A stretch of DNA of 64,000 nucleotides from Terfezia claveryi (lineage: Eukaryota; Ascomycota; Pezizomycetes; Pezizales; Pezizaceae), in contig WHUX01000002.1 in the NCBI GenBank assembly GCA_015179025.1, positions 930,001 through 994,000 of the forward strand, read 5' to 3'. The notes beneath the pieces are model-generated. The model did no database searches. It worked only from the letters and a program-made list of their open reading frames with translations, and was not told the DNA's origin. Within the stretch, counting starts at the first letter, position 1, and each line of letters opens with the position of its first letter. A program made the translations under genes and the position numbers. Shown here one piece after another: positions 26,313-36,594 of the stretch.

Positions 26313-26800
26313 ATCCATTAAGCAGAAGCTAGGGATGGGGTCTTCTCCCTCGGCCCACCATCCACTTGAGATTGCTGTACCTGGGTTCACAAATAACTTC
26401 CCTTCCAATTTATAGCCTCGAACTTCCCCAAACGAGGACTTCCACCCCATTTGTCGTGCAGCAATCAATAAACTGTCACTATCACCTTGCGGAAAATGGT
26501 ATGGCCGTGTGTAAATCCAATACGTAGGCTTCTATGGGTTTGGAGAGAGGTAGATTTGGGGCCTCGACATCGAATTCGCCCTTGACTATCTAAAAATCTG
26601 GTGCAATACTGCGGCGAAAGTCGTATGTCTCCTTGTCTGTGAGATTGCCTAAACAGAGGATTTGGCCGATTTTGTCTGGGGCGAGTAGCTCGCGGAACTT
26701 GGGTGATGCAGTGTGAGTATTGTGGACTGCCGTACCGAATGGAGGTATGCGGGGGTATTGATTTCTTACTTTAGCAGGAATGGCCTGATGTATGGTCAAT
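26313..26800 (-). pseudogene. Broken VPS29 (retromer) copy
   Basis: Reading right to left, translated pieces match Vps29 in order but in different frames: IPAK, FRELLAPDKIGQILCLGNL, TDKETYDFRRSIAPD, a stop where Gln is expected (CAG to TAG), IVKGEFDVEAPNLPLSK, then a frame change into IGFTHGHTI, another into LLIAARQM, a stretch of VEVLVWG in a third frame, then YKLEGKLFVNPG and SGWWAEGEDPIPSFCLMD. The family tail (the last 25 or so residues) is not recognisable. An interrupting stretch between IPAK and FRELL begins GTAAGA like an intron donor, so this looks like a copied genomic segment, not a retrocopy. The damage makes a functional product very unlikely; an intact gene elsewhere is presumed. 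Confidence 0.8.
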
Positions 26801-26950
26801 TAAGTTATTACTGTCTGAAGGAGTTTCAAAAATGCAGCGGAAGGTAGGTGATACGTGGGGTGGAGGAAGAACGTACGGTGGCTCTGTCTGGAATGTGAAG
26901 ATCACCCTGCGCCGACTGCGTTTCTTGCCTTATTCGCATGCATCGTGATG

Positions 26951-27094
26951 TTAGCTCGGAGGGTACTTGAGGCGGTAGCTCAGAGGGTATTTGTAATGCT
27001 AGCTCAGAAGGTATTTAGGACGTTGGCCCAGGAGCTATTGGAGGTGCTGGCTCAGAGGGTATTTGGGCCGCTAGTTCAGAGGGTATTTGGGGCG
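26951..27094 (+). repeat. 24-bp tandem array, six copies
   Basis: Unit close to CTAGCTCAGAGGGTATTTGG plus GGCG. The copies start at 26951, 26975, 26999, 27023, 27047 and 27071 and differ at several positions each; the fourth is the most diverged. The period is a multiple of three, so open frames persist on both strands, but nothing supports a real protein. Confidence 0.85.
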
Positions 27095-27115
27095 TTGAGG
27101 TGCTATAGATTCGGT

Positions 27116-27127
27116 GCAACCAGACTA
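27116..27127 (-). mobile_element. TAGTC micro-insertion, 12 bp
   Basis: The insert GCAACCAGACTA lies between AGATTCGGT (27107-27115) and ATATTCGGT (27128-27136): a 9-bp duplication with one mismatch. Confidence 0.65.
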
Positions 27128-27457
27128 ATATTCGGTATGATATATAAAAGATACATTCGGACGTGACCCCATATCTCTTCCAAACGCCAAAAGAAAGGTC
27201 ATCTCCGCTCCAATACCTGAATGATAGACTGCTCATTATCCTCAGACCTAATTCCCCATCCTGCACGTGTTTGCATTGCCTTTGCATCCTTCCAAGCTTT
27301 CTTCATATTGCACATTTTTTTCCAGAGATTCTTTTGACCGTATGTGGTCCTCATTTGCAAATCCTTGCTCTTTAACTTTCTTATGCCATACAACCTGCTT
27401 GCCTCGCAGTTGTAATATGTCTCTGAATAGTAGTGGTAAAGCCCAAAGCTTGATGAG

Positions 27458-27789
27458 TACAGCGTCTGGCAGTGCAACCGCAACCGGACAGCTAACCTGG
27501 GTGGGCTAGTAAGTCTGAATGGCGATTGTAGTTTCCGGTAGAACAAATGAAGAGATGTACAAGTACACATAACTAACAGTGTGCGCAAGGTTTAAATAGA
27601 GGGAAATGGAGAAATATTTTTAATAGTAAATGCAACGACAAGCCAGACTAGATGCAACGTAGATACAAGCTGAAGAAATCTGCCATTTACTGAGGGACTG
27701 CGAAAGAGACTTGACCGTGTACAGCCAAGCGCAGCGAGTTAACCTTTTCAGGTTAGCTGTCCGGTTGCTCTGCCTGGCCAGACGCTGTA
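27458..27789. mobile_element. TA-flanked TIR element, copy 1
   Basis: A non-coding element of about 330 bp bounded by TA. The termini are inverted: CAGCGTCTGGCAGTGCAACC at the left and, read on the other strand, CAGCGTCTGGCCAGGCAGAG at the right, both leading to CAACCGGACAGCTAACC. The body closely matches 50137-50531 (for example ACTAACAGTGTGCGCAAGGT and TTGACCGTGTACAGCCAAGC). TA target duplication and small size fit a Tc1/mariner-type MITE. It carries one extra micro-insertion at 27638. Confidence 0.8.
27638..27650 (-). mobile_element. TAGTC micro-insertion with empty-site counterpart
   Basis: The insert ACAAGCCAGACTA lies between AATGCAACG (27629-27637) and GATGCAACG (27651-27659). The sister element at 50350-50358 has a single GATGCAACG followed directly by the same downstream sequence, so it shows the unoccupied state. 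Confidence 0.85.
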
Positions 27790-27862
27790 CTCAATCCTGT
27801 GGAGGTGTTGTGCCAACCAGACTAATATTCAACATCAAAAACTAACACGCTGGAGTGAGTGG

Positions 27863-27873
27863 TAGTCTGGTTA
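27863..27873 (+). mobile_element. TAGTC micro-insertion, 11 bp, 9-bp duplication
   Basis: The insert TAGTCTGGTTA lies between exact AGTGAGTGG at 27854-27862 and 27874-27882. Confidence 0.75.
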
Positions 27874-27886
27874 AGTGAGTGGTACT

Positions 27887-27904
27887 TTAGTCTGGTTGAA
27901 GACT
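27887..27904 (+). mobile_element. TAGTC micro-insertion, 18 bp, 9-bp duplication
   Basis: The insert TTAGTCTGGTTGAAGACT lies between exact AGTGGTACT at 27878-27886 and 27905-27913. Its left duplication overlaps that of the preceding insertion. Confidence 0.75.
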
Positions 27905-27916
27905 AGTGGTACTCCG

Positions 27917-29625
27917 TACCCTCTAGCACCTATCAACGAACAGGGAATGGGCTAACCAACACCCCTGTAGCCAAGCGTCTCCAGCCACAATTCATGATCA
28001 AGATGGTTGCCCTTACATCTCGACAAAATTTACTTCATACCAAATAACATACCTTCTAATATGACCTCCCCGATGAAACCCCCCTTCTCCTTCTATCCTA
28101 CCCTTAGGCTGAGCAACCTGCCAACAAGTGAATAGATACTACGGAGAGCTCAACTAAAGGTCTATATCTATGTTAGGATAGCTCTTATAGCAGAAGCCTA
28201 AAATAAAGTGTCAGGGTAGAGGCACCTATATCTGAAAAATAAGTAATTTATTTAATTAACAAAATCCTCTCCACTTATGCCCTATTCAAACCACCTCCTT
28301 TCGAAGCCACCTTCCTGGCATCCTCAACCACCATGGTAAGGTCTCCAATAGAACTAGAAGCACTGATACCTCCCTTCTTGGGCTTCAATAGTCCCTTCGG
28401 GGGGAGGGGTATCCTAGCCTTCTCAAGGGGTGTTTCAGCCCCTTATAGCAACCATATGCTCATGGTTAATCTAGTGTATAACCCAGCTGCACTCGCCTCC
28501 AACTCGGAAGCTCTACTAGCACCTAAATCAGTATTCAACCTAGAGATTGTCTCAGCATCTTACCAAACTGCTTTTCCGACTTCCAATCTACTATCCAACT
28601 TAGTAACCAATCCAAAGCCAAACCCAAACCCAACATCTAACCTGGTATCCAATCTAAGTATCTACAACTTAGTATTAATCTAGTCTGGTTGGCATAACCT
28701 CTCGTAGAGATGAACCTAGCATTGAACCCAGTATTGAACTCGCCATTGAATCTAGCATAGAGCCCATATCAAACCTAGTATCTAACGTAGTCTCTACTAT
28801 CGGGACTCTTCCATCATCCAATTCAGCAACCAGATATCACAGTTCACTAACCACGCAGTATCTAACCTGCTGCTCTCTTAGATTTTAACCTAGAAATTAC
28901 GAAATTTCCAACCTAATATCAGAACCCAAAACTCTCCTAGCAGATGCCCGAACGCCGCCCAACCAAGAAGCTCTCGCAGTACCCAGTTAGCCCTCATATA
29001 TAGAAATTAGCTTGTACTAATATCCATGGTTGTGAGGGGCTGAAACGCCTCTCGAGGAGGCTGGGATACCCTCCCCACTGAAGAAACTATTGAAGTCCAA
29101 GAGGGGAGGTATCAGTACTCCTAGTTCTATTGGAGCCCTCACTATAGTGGTTAAGGATACCAAGGAAGGGCGTCGGAGGGAGGTGGTTCCAGTGGGGTAT
29201 AAGTGGAGAGGATTTTGTTAACTAAATAAGGATTCTCGGAATTACTTATTTTTCAGAGATAAGTGCCTCTTATTCTGATTATATACTGGCACTATATCTT
29301 AGGCTTCTGCTATAAGAGCTGTTCTAACATAGATATAGACCCTTCGTAAAGCTTTCCATAGTATCTATTCACTTGTTAGCAGGTTGCTCGGCCTAAAGGT
29401 AGGGTAGAGGGGGAAAGGGGAGGTCATCAGGGAGGTCTTATTAGAAGGTATGTTATTTGGCATGGAGTAAATTTTGTCGAGATATGAGGGCAACCATTTT
29501 GTAGAGCGTAGTTGTTTCCATAGTTATGTATCAAGCCGGAACAAGCTTCTCATCATAAGACGCTTGGCTTCGTTAGCCCATCCCTGTTCGTTAATAGGTA
29601 CTAGAGACCCCTACGTTTAGTCTGT
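27917..29625. mobile_element. Fold-back element with ~0.55-kb inverted arms
   Basis: The left arm (about 27917-28470) and right arm (about 29025-29625) are reverse complements at roughly 80% by eye. Matching blocks include CAAGTGAATAGATACTA, GGTCTATATCTATGTTAG, GCTCTTATAGCAGAAGCC, CTGAAAAATAAGTAAT, AACAAAATCCTCTCCACTTA and ATCTCGACAAAATTTACT. The 0.55-kb centre is rich in degenerate repeats of the type AACCTAGTATCTAA. No coding capacity is supported; the 116-codon frame in the left arm is a by-product. It could be an old fold-back or MULE-like non-autonomous element, or two copies of one repeat in opposite orientation. Confidence 0.8.
28681..28707 (+). mobile_element. TAGTC element, near full length, no evident duplication
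   Basis: TAGTCTGGTTGGCATAACC followed by TCTCGTAG, in the centre of the fold-back element. It matches the 28-bp form, but flanking 9-mers do not match. Confidence 0.6.
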
Positions 29626-29968
29626 AGAGCTGGTGGCTTGTGGTGAAACGAAGCCACTAGAGGCCTCTCCGCCTCTGATGCCAGATAGTCTCGATCAGAC
29701 CCTCGTAGTTATCGTAGAGATATACACTACATATACACTACATATACAGTAGGTTCTCTGTTGCCCGCCAGACTTAAAGTTCTCCACGTACAGTAACCAG
29801 ACTACTACGCTGAACTTGCCACCTGGCTGGGATTGTTTCAGTTTCAGTCTCATGCCAAGGCCCCAAGCCTGAAGGTCACGAGACTAGGCAGTACCAGATG
29901 CGACTATACTCGAGATACTGACTCGAGATACTGATTCGAACTCTACAGATATAACACACGAAAACATA

Positions 29969-31045
29969 ATGGCCACTGTTAGTATTTCGTCACGTTTTCT
30001 GCACTGAGCCACATGCCTAACATGGTGATGCTGACTCGCTTCTCAGACACCCGGAACGGCCCGCTCCTGGGTGCACTCCCGCCGTGGGTCTACCTCCCTC
30101 AATCTCTCCAACATGTCCCTTTTCCCTCTGACCCCATCCTCCGTTCTCGACCTCGACGAAGCCTCCTTTCATCGTAACTCCGAACGCCATAGTAAATCGC
30201 CCGGCCCCAAACTCCGCAATGGAAGTTACATCCAACATACCTCTACCCCTACCACCCCTGGGATTCTCTCTCCCAATCCTTCAACGTACTTCACCCCCTT
30301 TTCCTCCTCAGCACATACTCAGCGCAGTGGAAGCTCGACACCCAGAACTGCCAGATCAAGGAGGAATAGTAATCACAACCTAGCCCTATGTCAACATGAG
30401 AGCTATATCAGTGATTTACCAAAGAGTAAAAGTACAACGCAGCTATATGGCGACTCGCATGCGAGTAATGTCTGGATGCATAGGACTGGAGCTGCGTTGA
30501 GTAGTGAGACGAGGGAATTCAAAGGGCAGAGTTGGCTTGTCAGTCGAGCTAGTTCAACTAGCTTAGTTGATGATAACTGGGTTGGGGGAGAGGGAGATGA
30601 TTGGCAGGCGAGAAGAGAACGAGGAAGAAGTAGAACTGGTGCGAGGAGTAGGGCAGGAAGTAGAAGTAGAACTGTTAGCAGGGACTACTTGGGTCAGGGA
30701 TACGCTTCAGAGGACGAGGGCGAAGATGGGGAGTTAGAGGAAACCGATGATGAAGAGTATCTCTACCGGGAGAGAGGATATGGACTGGGAATGTGGGTGG
30801 ACAGGATTATTGGTTGGTCGCTGTTCTCTGTGGACGATGACGAGGACGAAGAGGAGTACCGTAAAGATCCCTACGGAGAAGGCAGGAAGAGGAAAAAGCA
30901 GCCAACGCAGCCACAACCGCTATTCAAGGTGATACCAGTGGTGAACACTACAGCTGTTATAGCAGCAAGCACACCTCAGCAGGAAGAAGAATCATGGGGA
31001 GATCCATCTTGGATGTTCTCCATTGCTGCTCAGGTCCTGTTCTAG
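29969..31045 (+). CDS. DUF3984-family protein
   Basis: A conserved fungal family of unknown function. Exons 29969-29977 (Met-Ala-Thr only) and 30047-31045; the 69-nt intron runs GTTAGT to TTCTCAG with a CTGACT branch; 335 aa. After the splice the protein reads TPGTARSWVHSRRGSTSLNL, containing the typical SRRGSTSLNLSNMSLFPLTP start. The middle is Ser/Arg-rich (RRERGRSRTGARSRAGSRSR), followed by an acidic run and WVDRIIGWSLFSVDDDE. The C-terminus ESWGDPSWMFSIAAQVLF matches the family's conserved end. The tiny first exon is inferred from splice signals; without it translation would lack an ATG before the conserved block. Function cannot be assigned. Confidence 0.8.
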
Positions 31046-31564
31046 GCTTCAATCTTGCATTAGAATTCTTTCCTCGTAGTCATTATCTTCAGTATCACAG
31101 CTCAGGCAGCATCTCATTTCCACCTTTATCTCCCTATAACCCTATCCCCGTTCTGGATATATGTACAGAAAGCACCTGCACTCATACCACCATATATAAA
31201 TAAACTAGGTAGCGACAAAAGGAAATTAGGTGATAAAACGATTCAGAAAGCAGAAGCTCAAAAAACGGAACACAGAACACAGAACTATACTGAACAAGAC
31301 AAGAACAAGGCTCAAGAAAGCATGCTCCAGTGAAAAACAAGAAAAACCCCAAATAAAGTGAACCCAACCATACGAACCCCAAATAAGAAATCAATGCCGT
31401 TGAGAACGAGCAAAAAAACGTATTGAAACACAATTCTGCGCTGAATGGCGGAAAACACTAACACAAATAGCTTAGGAGATAAATCCCTACAGTGAAATTC
31501 TTCGCCGAGAATCAAAGACTCTGTCCAACACTAATTTCAACTCTCATCTTCCCGTTTTTTCTTC
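31046..31564. other. Convergent intergenic region DUF3984/STS1
   Basis: About 0.5 kb, A/T-rich, consistent with the 3' ends of two convergent genes. Nothing else is seen. Confidence 0.6.
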
Positions 31565-32540
31565 TCAGAAATTCTTTAAATTGAGGCCTCCAGTGTGCAT
31601 GGGGAAGCCCATTCCGAACCTTGGCCTTCCGTGCTCTTGTCCCCCTGGGAGTGAGCTCCTCATTTCCTGTGCTGCAGCTTGCATCCTCCCTCCAGAACGT
31701 TCGTTGTGCTTAGCAATTTTCGTATCCCATCCACCATATTGAAGCTGGACACCTGCACCTCTCTTAGCAGCCTCCTTAATGACCAAGACCCAGGCCTTCG
31801 AAATTTCCTCATATGCCGTTTGCTTGTGGTGGTTATGCATAGCCGTGCTCCAGCTTGGTAGGTTATGAATGATGTCGGTGGCTCCATCTAGGAAAGCCAG
31901 GCTGTTTGTTGCTTGCATTTCGTTCGGTGGAAGGAAATGTGGGGTGTAATCGGAGAGAGCGTCAAGCAGTTCAACCAAAGCAGCCTTAACCCGATAATAA
32001 GAATAGTCGTTTTCAGGATTTCCACCATAAGGGAATGCAGCACGCATGTTGTTGTCATAGCTAGTCAGTTGTCCGAGGGCAGAGGAAACAGTAGGTCGTG
32101 GTACCATCGACAGGATCTCAGCCTCCATCTTGGGGTGTTTGGAACATAGTTCTCGAAGAATAGTCTTGAGGGTGTTGGCGTCCACCGTCTCTAGGACTCT
32201 GTTCAAAGGTAGTGGTCGACCTGTGACTACATTACGCTGCCGTTTTGCCAGGGGCCTAATTTCCATCGAGGGCGAAGGAGCTGTGTTCATTTGTTCATCT
32301 GCATCGTGATCCTCAGGACTGCGTGATCTATACCCGCCCATAGAGGAATCTTCATCATTGTCTGCTTTTCGTTTCTTGCCCACTGTGACGAGTTAGTATG
32401 TAAATGACAATAGTGTCGACTGTTCTACAGTGGCTTTTGGTGGACGTACCTATCCTCGGAGGGGACTGGCGATGAACAGAATGCTGAGAAGCATGCTGTG
32501 TGGGGAAGAGTAGTGGTTGGGGGTTCACGAGGGTACTCAT
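31565..32540 (-). CDS. STS1: Sts1/Cut8 nuclear proteasome tethering factor
   Basis: Anchors the 26S proteasome at the nucleus in the known family. Exons 32450-32540 and 31565-32382; the 67-nt intron runs GTACGT to GTCACAG with a perfect TACTAAC branch; 302 aa. The N-terminus MSTLVNPQPLLFPTQHAS leads to RIVGKKRKAD, a basic nuclear-targeting stretch. The conserved core has LPLNRVLETVDANTLKTIL, LCSKHPKMEAEI, YYRVKAALVELLDALSDYTPH, FLDGATDIIHNLPSW and ISKAWVLVIKEAAKRG, in the Cut8 order. The C-terminus is Gly/Met-rich. The start at 32540 is the first ATG in frame. The length is typical for filamentous fungi. Confidence 0.92.
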
Positions 32541-34936
32541 GTTGATGATGGCTAATCCAGAAGTCAAAAGGTTGCTGGTTGTTCTAATGCTGTAGGAGCT
32601 GATTTCTACTGAAGAGCAATCAGGAATTCGAGAAGATCCTGTTTGCTGTAGGGCAGGCTCGATGTGGTGAAAATGATTAAATGGTAGTAAGTTACGATGA
32701 ATTGTTGTTGTTGTTGTTGATATGGGAACGAGGGCAGGGAAGAAAAATGGTGGGGAGGGGAGGAGGGAGTTTTAAAAGGCGAAGCAGATTAGAAAGAAAT
32801 AATGCCCATTAGTTTGCGTTGGCCTTAGGGGCGAGCGACTGCTAGAGATGCCATAGGTATGCCAGCCGGCGGGTTTGAGTGCCTTCCCTTTTCCCGCCCA
32901 TCACAGCGCCCGCATGTCGGAGCTGAGTCTTGACAGGTACCTCGCACTCACTCAGTTTCCAGGCCTCTCTCAGCTTGCCATTACCCACTCTGTTACTACT
33001 TTTATCTGCCTTCAACAACGGTAAACCGGTAAACTTTTTCATTCACCCCTACTTACTACTGTACATAGTCTCCATAGCAACCGCGAATGTGGCGAGCTAG
33101 ACAGGTATGCAAAAAGATTGATGCACCACCCAAAAACTTCTAGGTACTTAGGGCGACTATTGATTTGTTTTTAATGCTTCTACATATGAATTTTCAACGA
33201 CTCTAGCCACAGGTCCCTGGGATAGGTAAGTTGCACGTCAGAATTTATTTGTCCGAGAACCAAATGGTGCTACCCACACTAGCCAAAGGTTCTAATAATC
33301 TATTGCCATCATAAACTCACTCATCTCATTCATACATACTGTACATATACATAAATGGTGCGGAGGAACGATAGGGTCTGTATTGGACTTGGCAACTTTC
33401 CAACGCGTCAACTCCTATTCTTTTTATTTCGAGATTTTACTACTGTAACTATGGAACTTTGTTGTCAAGCGAAAATTATCAACAGACTTTTGTCCCCATT
33501 AGCCAGTCACAGCCAATAACCAGCGTTCTGTAGGTAATAGTTGCCAAGATGTAGCTCCATCTCGCGCTTATCGCAATTTTGAATCAATTGAAATCCTTTT
33601 TAGGAGGTATGGTTTATTCATGTAATCGGTCAGGAACATAGTAGGTAGTGTAGCTTCATCACACAAAACTTAAAACAATTCGAATCCCAAGTCGTCTCGT
33701 TGAGAATCCCAGCTAGTTCTGTATTTCCCTCGTTTACATGTACGTCAGCTGCGATCGTTGTCTTGGTGATCATAGCGTAATACACACTACGGTACAAACC
33801 ACATCGCTAGTGCCAGCCAGACTACGTTGAGTTCGACAGAACTTTTGTCAGTTACCTAGTACGGTAGTCTGGTTGGAGGGTTCGAGACACATTGGTTATA
33901 GCCACCACCACACTTCCTGTTCTCAGAGCTACCTCAACAGAAGCCAGACTAATATAAAAAAGTAGGATGGGCTATATCAATGCATGAACTTCGTCCCTGT
34001 AGCAAATCGCCACTTGCATGTCTGCCTCACATCGGATAAGTACCAACTGATCGCCTTCTCATCGGATCCAATCGTACCCATCATTTTACATGATAAAGTT
34101 GCGGAACGAGAAAAAGGTATTTTTTCTTTCTGGCGTCACGTTCTTTCAGTCTCCTTCACCGTACGTCCTCTTCCTTTTCATACCATTTTGGCTGACATAC
34201 TTTCCAGGAGGAAAGGTCACGGACACGCACTTAGTTATAATTACTGTGGAGGATAAGTGGAGCGAGTTCACACTTGCGCTGCTGAAGTTGAAGTCCTCAC
34301 CCAATCATGAAGAGTTCTGCGGGGTTGATGTCGGTAGTTCTTTTTCATCTGAAGTGACGTATCCATAGGTAATCCTTGATCGATTTCCTTCTTTCATTGC
34401 TCTTCAATCAGACTTGCCTCAATCAAGCTGACATATAGTGGCCATGTCATGCATACATTTCCTGTTCAAGAACCGTATATTACCAACCAATTGTGAGACT
34501 CCTTTCACCTGTTGCTTCCTTGGCAAAACGATGACCTCGGTCGTGAACTAGGAAATATATAATTTTCTCTGATTTAGATCCCTTATTTGCGTTCAGTTAT
34601 AGTCTCCCAATTATCTTTAAAAATTTTACAGATAAAATGCACAGTATCTGCGGGCAAAAATAATAAAATATGGCTACTGTGAACTTTAAAGGAACTTGAG
34701 AGGAACTTAAAAAGGTTTGGCTACTTAGTACACGTATAATAACTACTATAACTCATTTATACACCGTGAGTCTTGTAATGTGCAATCTCGATCCGCAAGC
34801 CGTAGTAAATGACAGCCCTCACATATGTATGTTATATTAGGTTCTTCTTAGATCTGACAAGTAAGATGTTATAAGTAGTAGAAGGAATTCGTGAAGAGTT
34901 CTGAACTACTTCCTGGTACTATACCTATGGTACGGA
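32541..34936. other. STS1 upstream region and repeat-bearing gap
   Basis: About 2.4 kb without a supported gene. The first few hundred bases hold the STS1 promoter with a (TTG)n run near 32703. Three solo TAGTC-type copies lie at 33810-33824, 33865-33876 and 33941-33951, none with matching flanks. Confidence 0.5.
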
Positions 34937-34965
34937 GTAGTCTGGTTGGTACAACACCCCCAAAG
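34937..34965 (+). mobile_element. TAGTC micro-insertion, ~28 bp
   Basis: G then TAGTCTGGTTGGTACAACAC and CCCCAAAG, between exact GGTACGGA at 34929-34936 and 34966-34973 (9 bp if one mismatch is allowed). The length matches the full 28-bp form. Confidence 0.7.
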
Positions 34966-35002
34966 GGTACGGATGTATTTCCATCCTTCCTATTGGGAAC
35001 AG

Positions 35003-35031
35003 TGTGCATATGCATGTACAGCATATGCACA
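35003..35031. repeat. Perfect 11-bp-stem hairpin
   Basis: TGTGCATATGC, a 7-base loop, then GCATATGCACA. No T-run follows and no gene is adjacent. Confidence 0.7.
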
Positions 35032-35140
35032 TCTGTACATGTAGGCATAAATATCACCTACTTGCCCTTGATTCAGCTACAAACGAACAACTATCTACGC
35101 CCTCACACCCCCCCAGCTCACACTCGGCGCCAATGGTGGC

Positions 35141-35401
35141 ATGAGTCGCACTTTATATATTGGAAATCTCGGTTTCCTTTCGCTTTTGCGAACACCGTCT
35201 GTACGGCTTTCTTTTTTCGGCCTTTGGGACCAGCTGAGATCGCGATATCCATCGATTCAATTTAGTCTGTCTCCGGATGTCCCTCCATTCTTCAACAAGG
35301 TACTTCAAGAAGACTGCGGACGCAGGGCTTGGGGAAGCAAAGACAGCAGGAACATAGCAATGCTACTGGAACAGAAGCTGTTGGAGGTGTTTAGTGAATA
35401 A
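35141..35401 (+). CDS. Unsupported small ORF, 86 aa
   Basis: Frame begins MSRTLYIGNLGFLSLL and ends LEQKLLEVFSE. The first 30 residues are hydrophobic and basic without acids, like a mitochondrial leader, and a C-rich leader and A/T-rich 3' sequence surround it. No family recognised and no splice evidence. It may be chance. Confidence 0.2.
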   Translation: MSRTLYIGNLGFLSLLRTPSVRLSFFGLWDQLRSRYPSIQFSLSPDVPPFFNKVLQEDCGRRAWGSKDSRNIAMLLEQKLLEVFSE

Positions 35402-36105
35402 CAATTCTGTATATATTGGTTGTACATGTAATTCCCACTCCAAATAAATAAATCTTTCTGTGCATAGGTCAGATATATTTTCGTGTACATATGCATATGC
35501 CTGCAGTTATGTTCCTGCATATTTAATTACAGATTAAAGAACTTTGGTTCCGCGCCTCCGTACAAGATTAATATTACTACTCTGCTGTTTATTGAACGAC
35601 ATCACTGTTTATTTTATATCCAAACGTGCATATATCAGTATTACTTGTGCTATAGGTAGGCCTAAGCTGTACCAACAGGCCAGACTTCCTGATGAGGTAA
35701 TGACTGCCGTGTCAGGGGACGCATGCTGAAGGCCCTTTTAGATTCTGCATGTATGTCCGGCCGTCGTCGGTTATATACCTAAACCGCCAAATTTGAAAGG
35801 AATCATGGAAGCTCAAAGGAAGCAAGGAAGAAACTCTACCCTCTGAATTCTTCCAAGAATACCTATGCCTCTATATTCGTGAGGCTCAGGTCTACCGTGT
35901 CCAGTCCTTCACCATATGAATTGAAGATACCTGATGGAGGCACTGGTTGACTGTGTCTACAGCTTTCTCCTGGAAGTGCACTTTAGTCTTGCAGTTTAAT
36001 GCTTTTCTATTATATTGAAAGGAAGCCATATTCAATCGCCAACTTAACTAATCTAATGGTTACTCCGGGCTGCAGTCAGAACTACAGTGTAGATATAACA
36101 AGTAG

Positions 36106-36120
36106 TAGTCTAGTTGGCAC
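36106..36120 (+). mobile_element. TAGTC micro-insertion, 15 bp, 9-bp duplication
   Basis: The insert TAGTCTAGTTGGCAC lies between exact AACAAGTAG at 36097-36105 and 36121-36129. Confidence 0.75.
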
Positions 36121-36594
36121 AACAAGTAGATTGCTTGCAATTGCCCTCAAGGGAAAACTCGACGAAGTGCTTACTTTGTTCCTTGTTTTTGTTAGCCCCA
36201 GAAGATCTACTTACTGCCTTTACAGTAGTGTAGGAGCCCAACACAATATCTGATAGAATATGAAAACCAAGGGAAGGCGATATGTCATTTTGGAGTGGTC
36301 AAGAATAAAGAGACTACTCGAGATGAGAGAATGCCCTTCGAGACAATTAGAGTGTTGAAATGCGCCTTAGAGTCATCGATTCACAGTATGGGAAGCGTGT
36401 TCATGCGCTGCTTTATCTCAGGTTCGCCAGTCTCATTTTGCCCATACAAATATGCAAACTGTGATTTTAGCTGTGTTACCCTTACGTACGGTGACGCAAG
36501 CCGACTAAAGTAACACCTCTTAACGCCGAAACTATAATAACTGCATCCCAACTAGCCTTTCTGCAAAAGGGCATACACAGAACATACTCCACAT

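Noticed and set aside
27199..27588. 129-codon minus-strand frame overlapping TIR element copy 1
   Set aside because: Not preserved in the sister copy at 50135, so not a transposase.
28333..28683. 116-codon frame in the fold-back element
   Set aside because: Lies mostly in an inverted arm and ends in degenerate AACCTAGTATC-type repeats; not protein-like.
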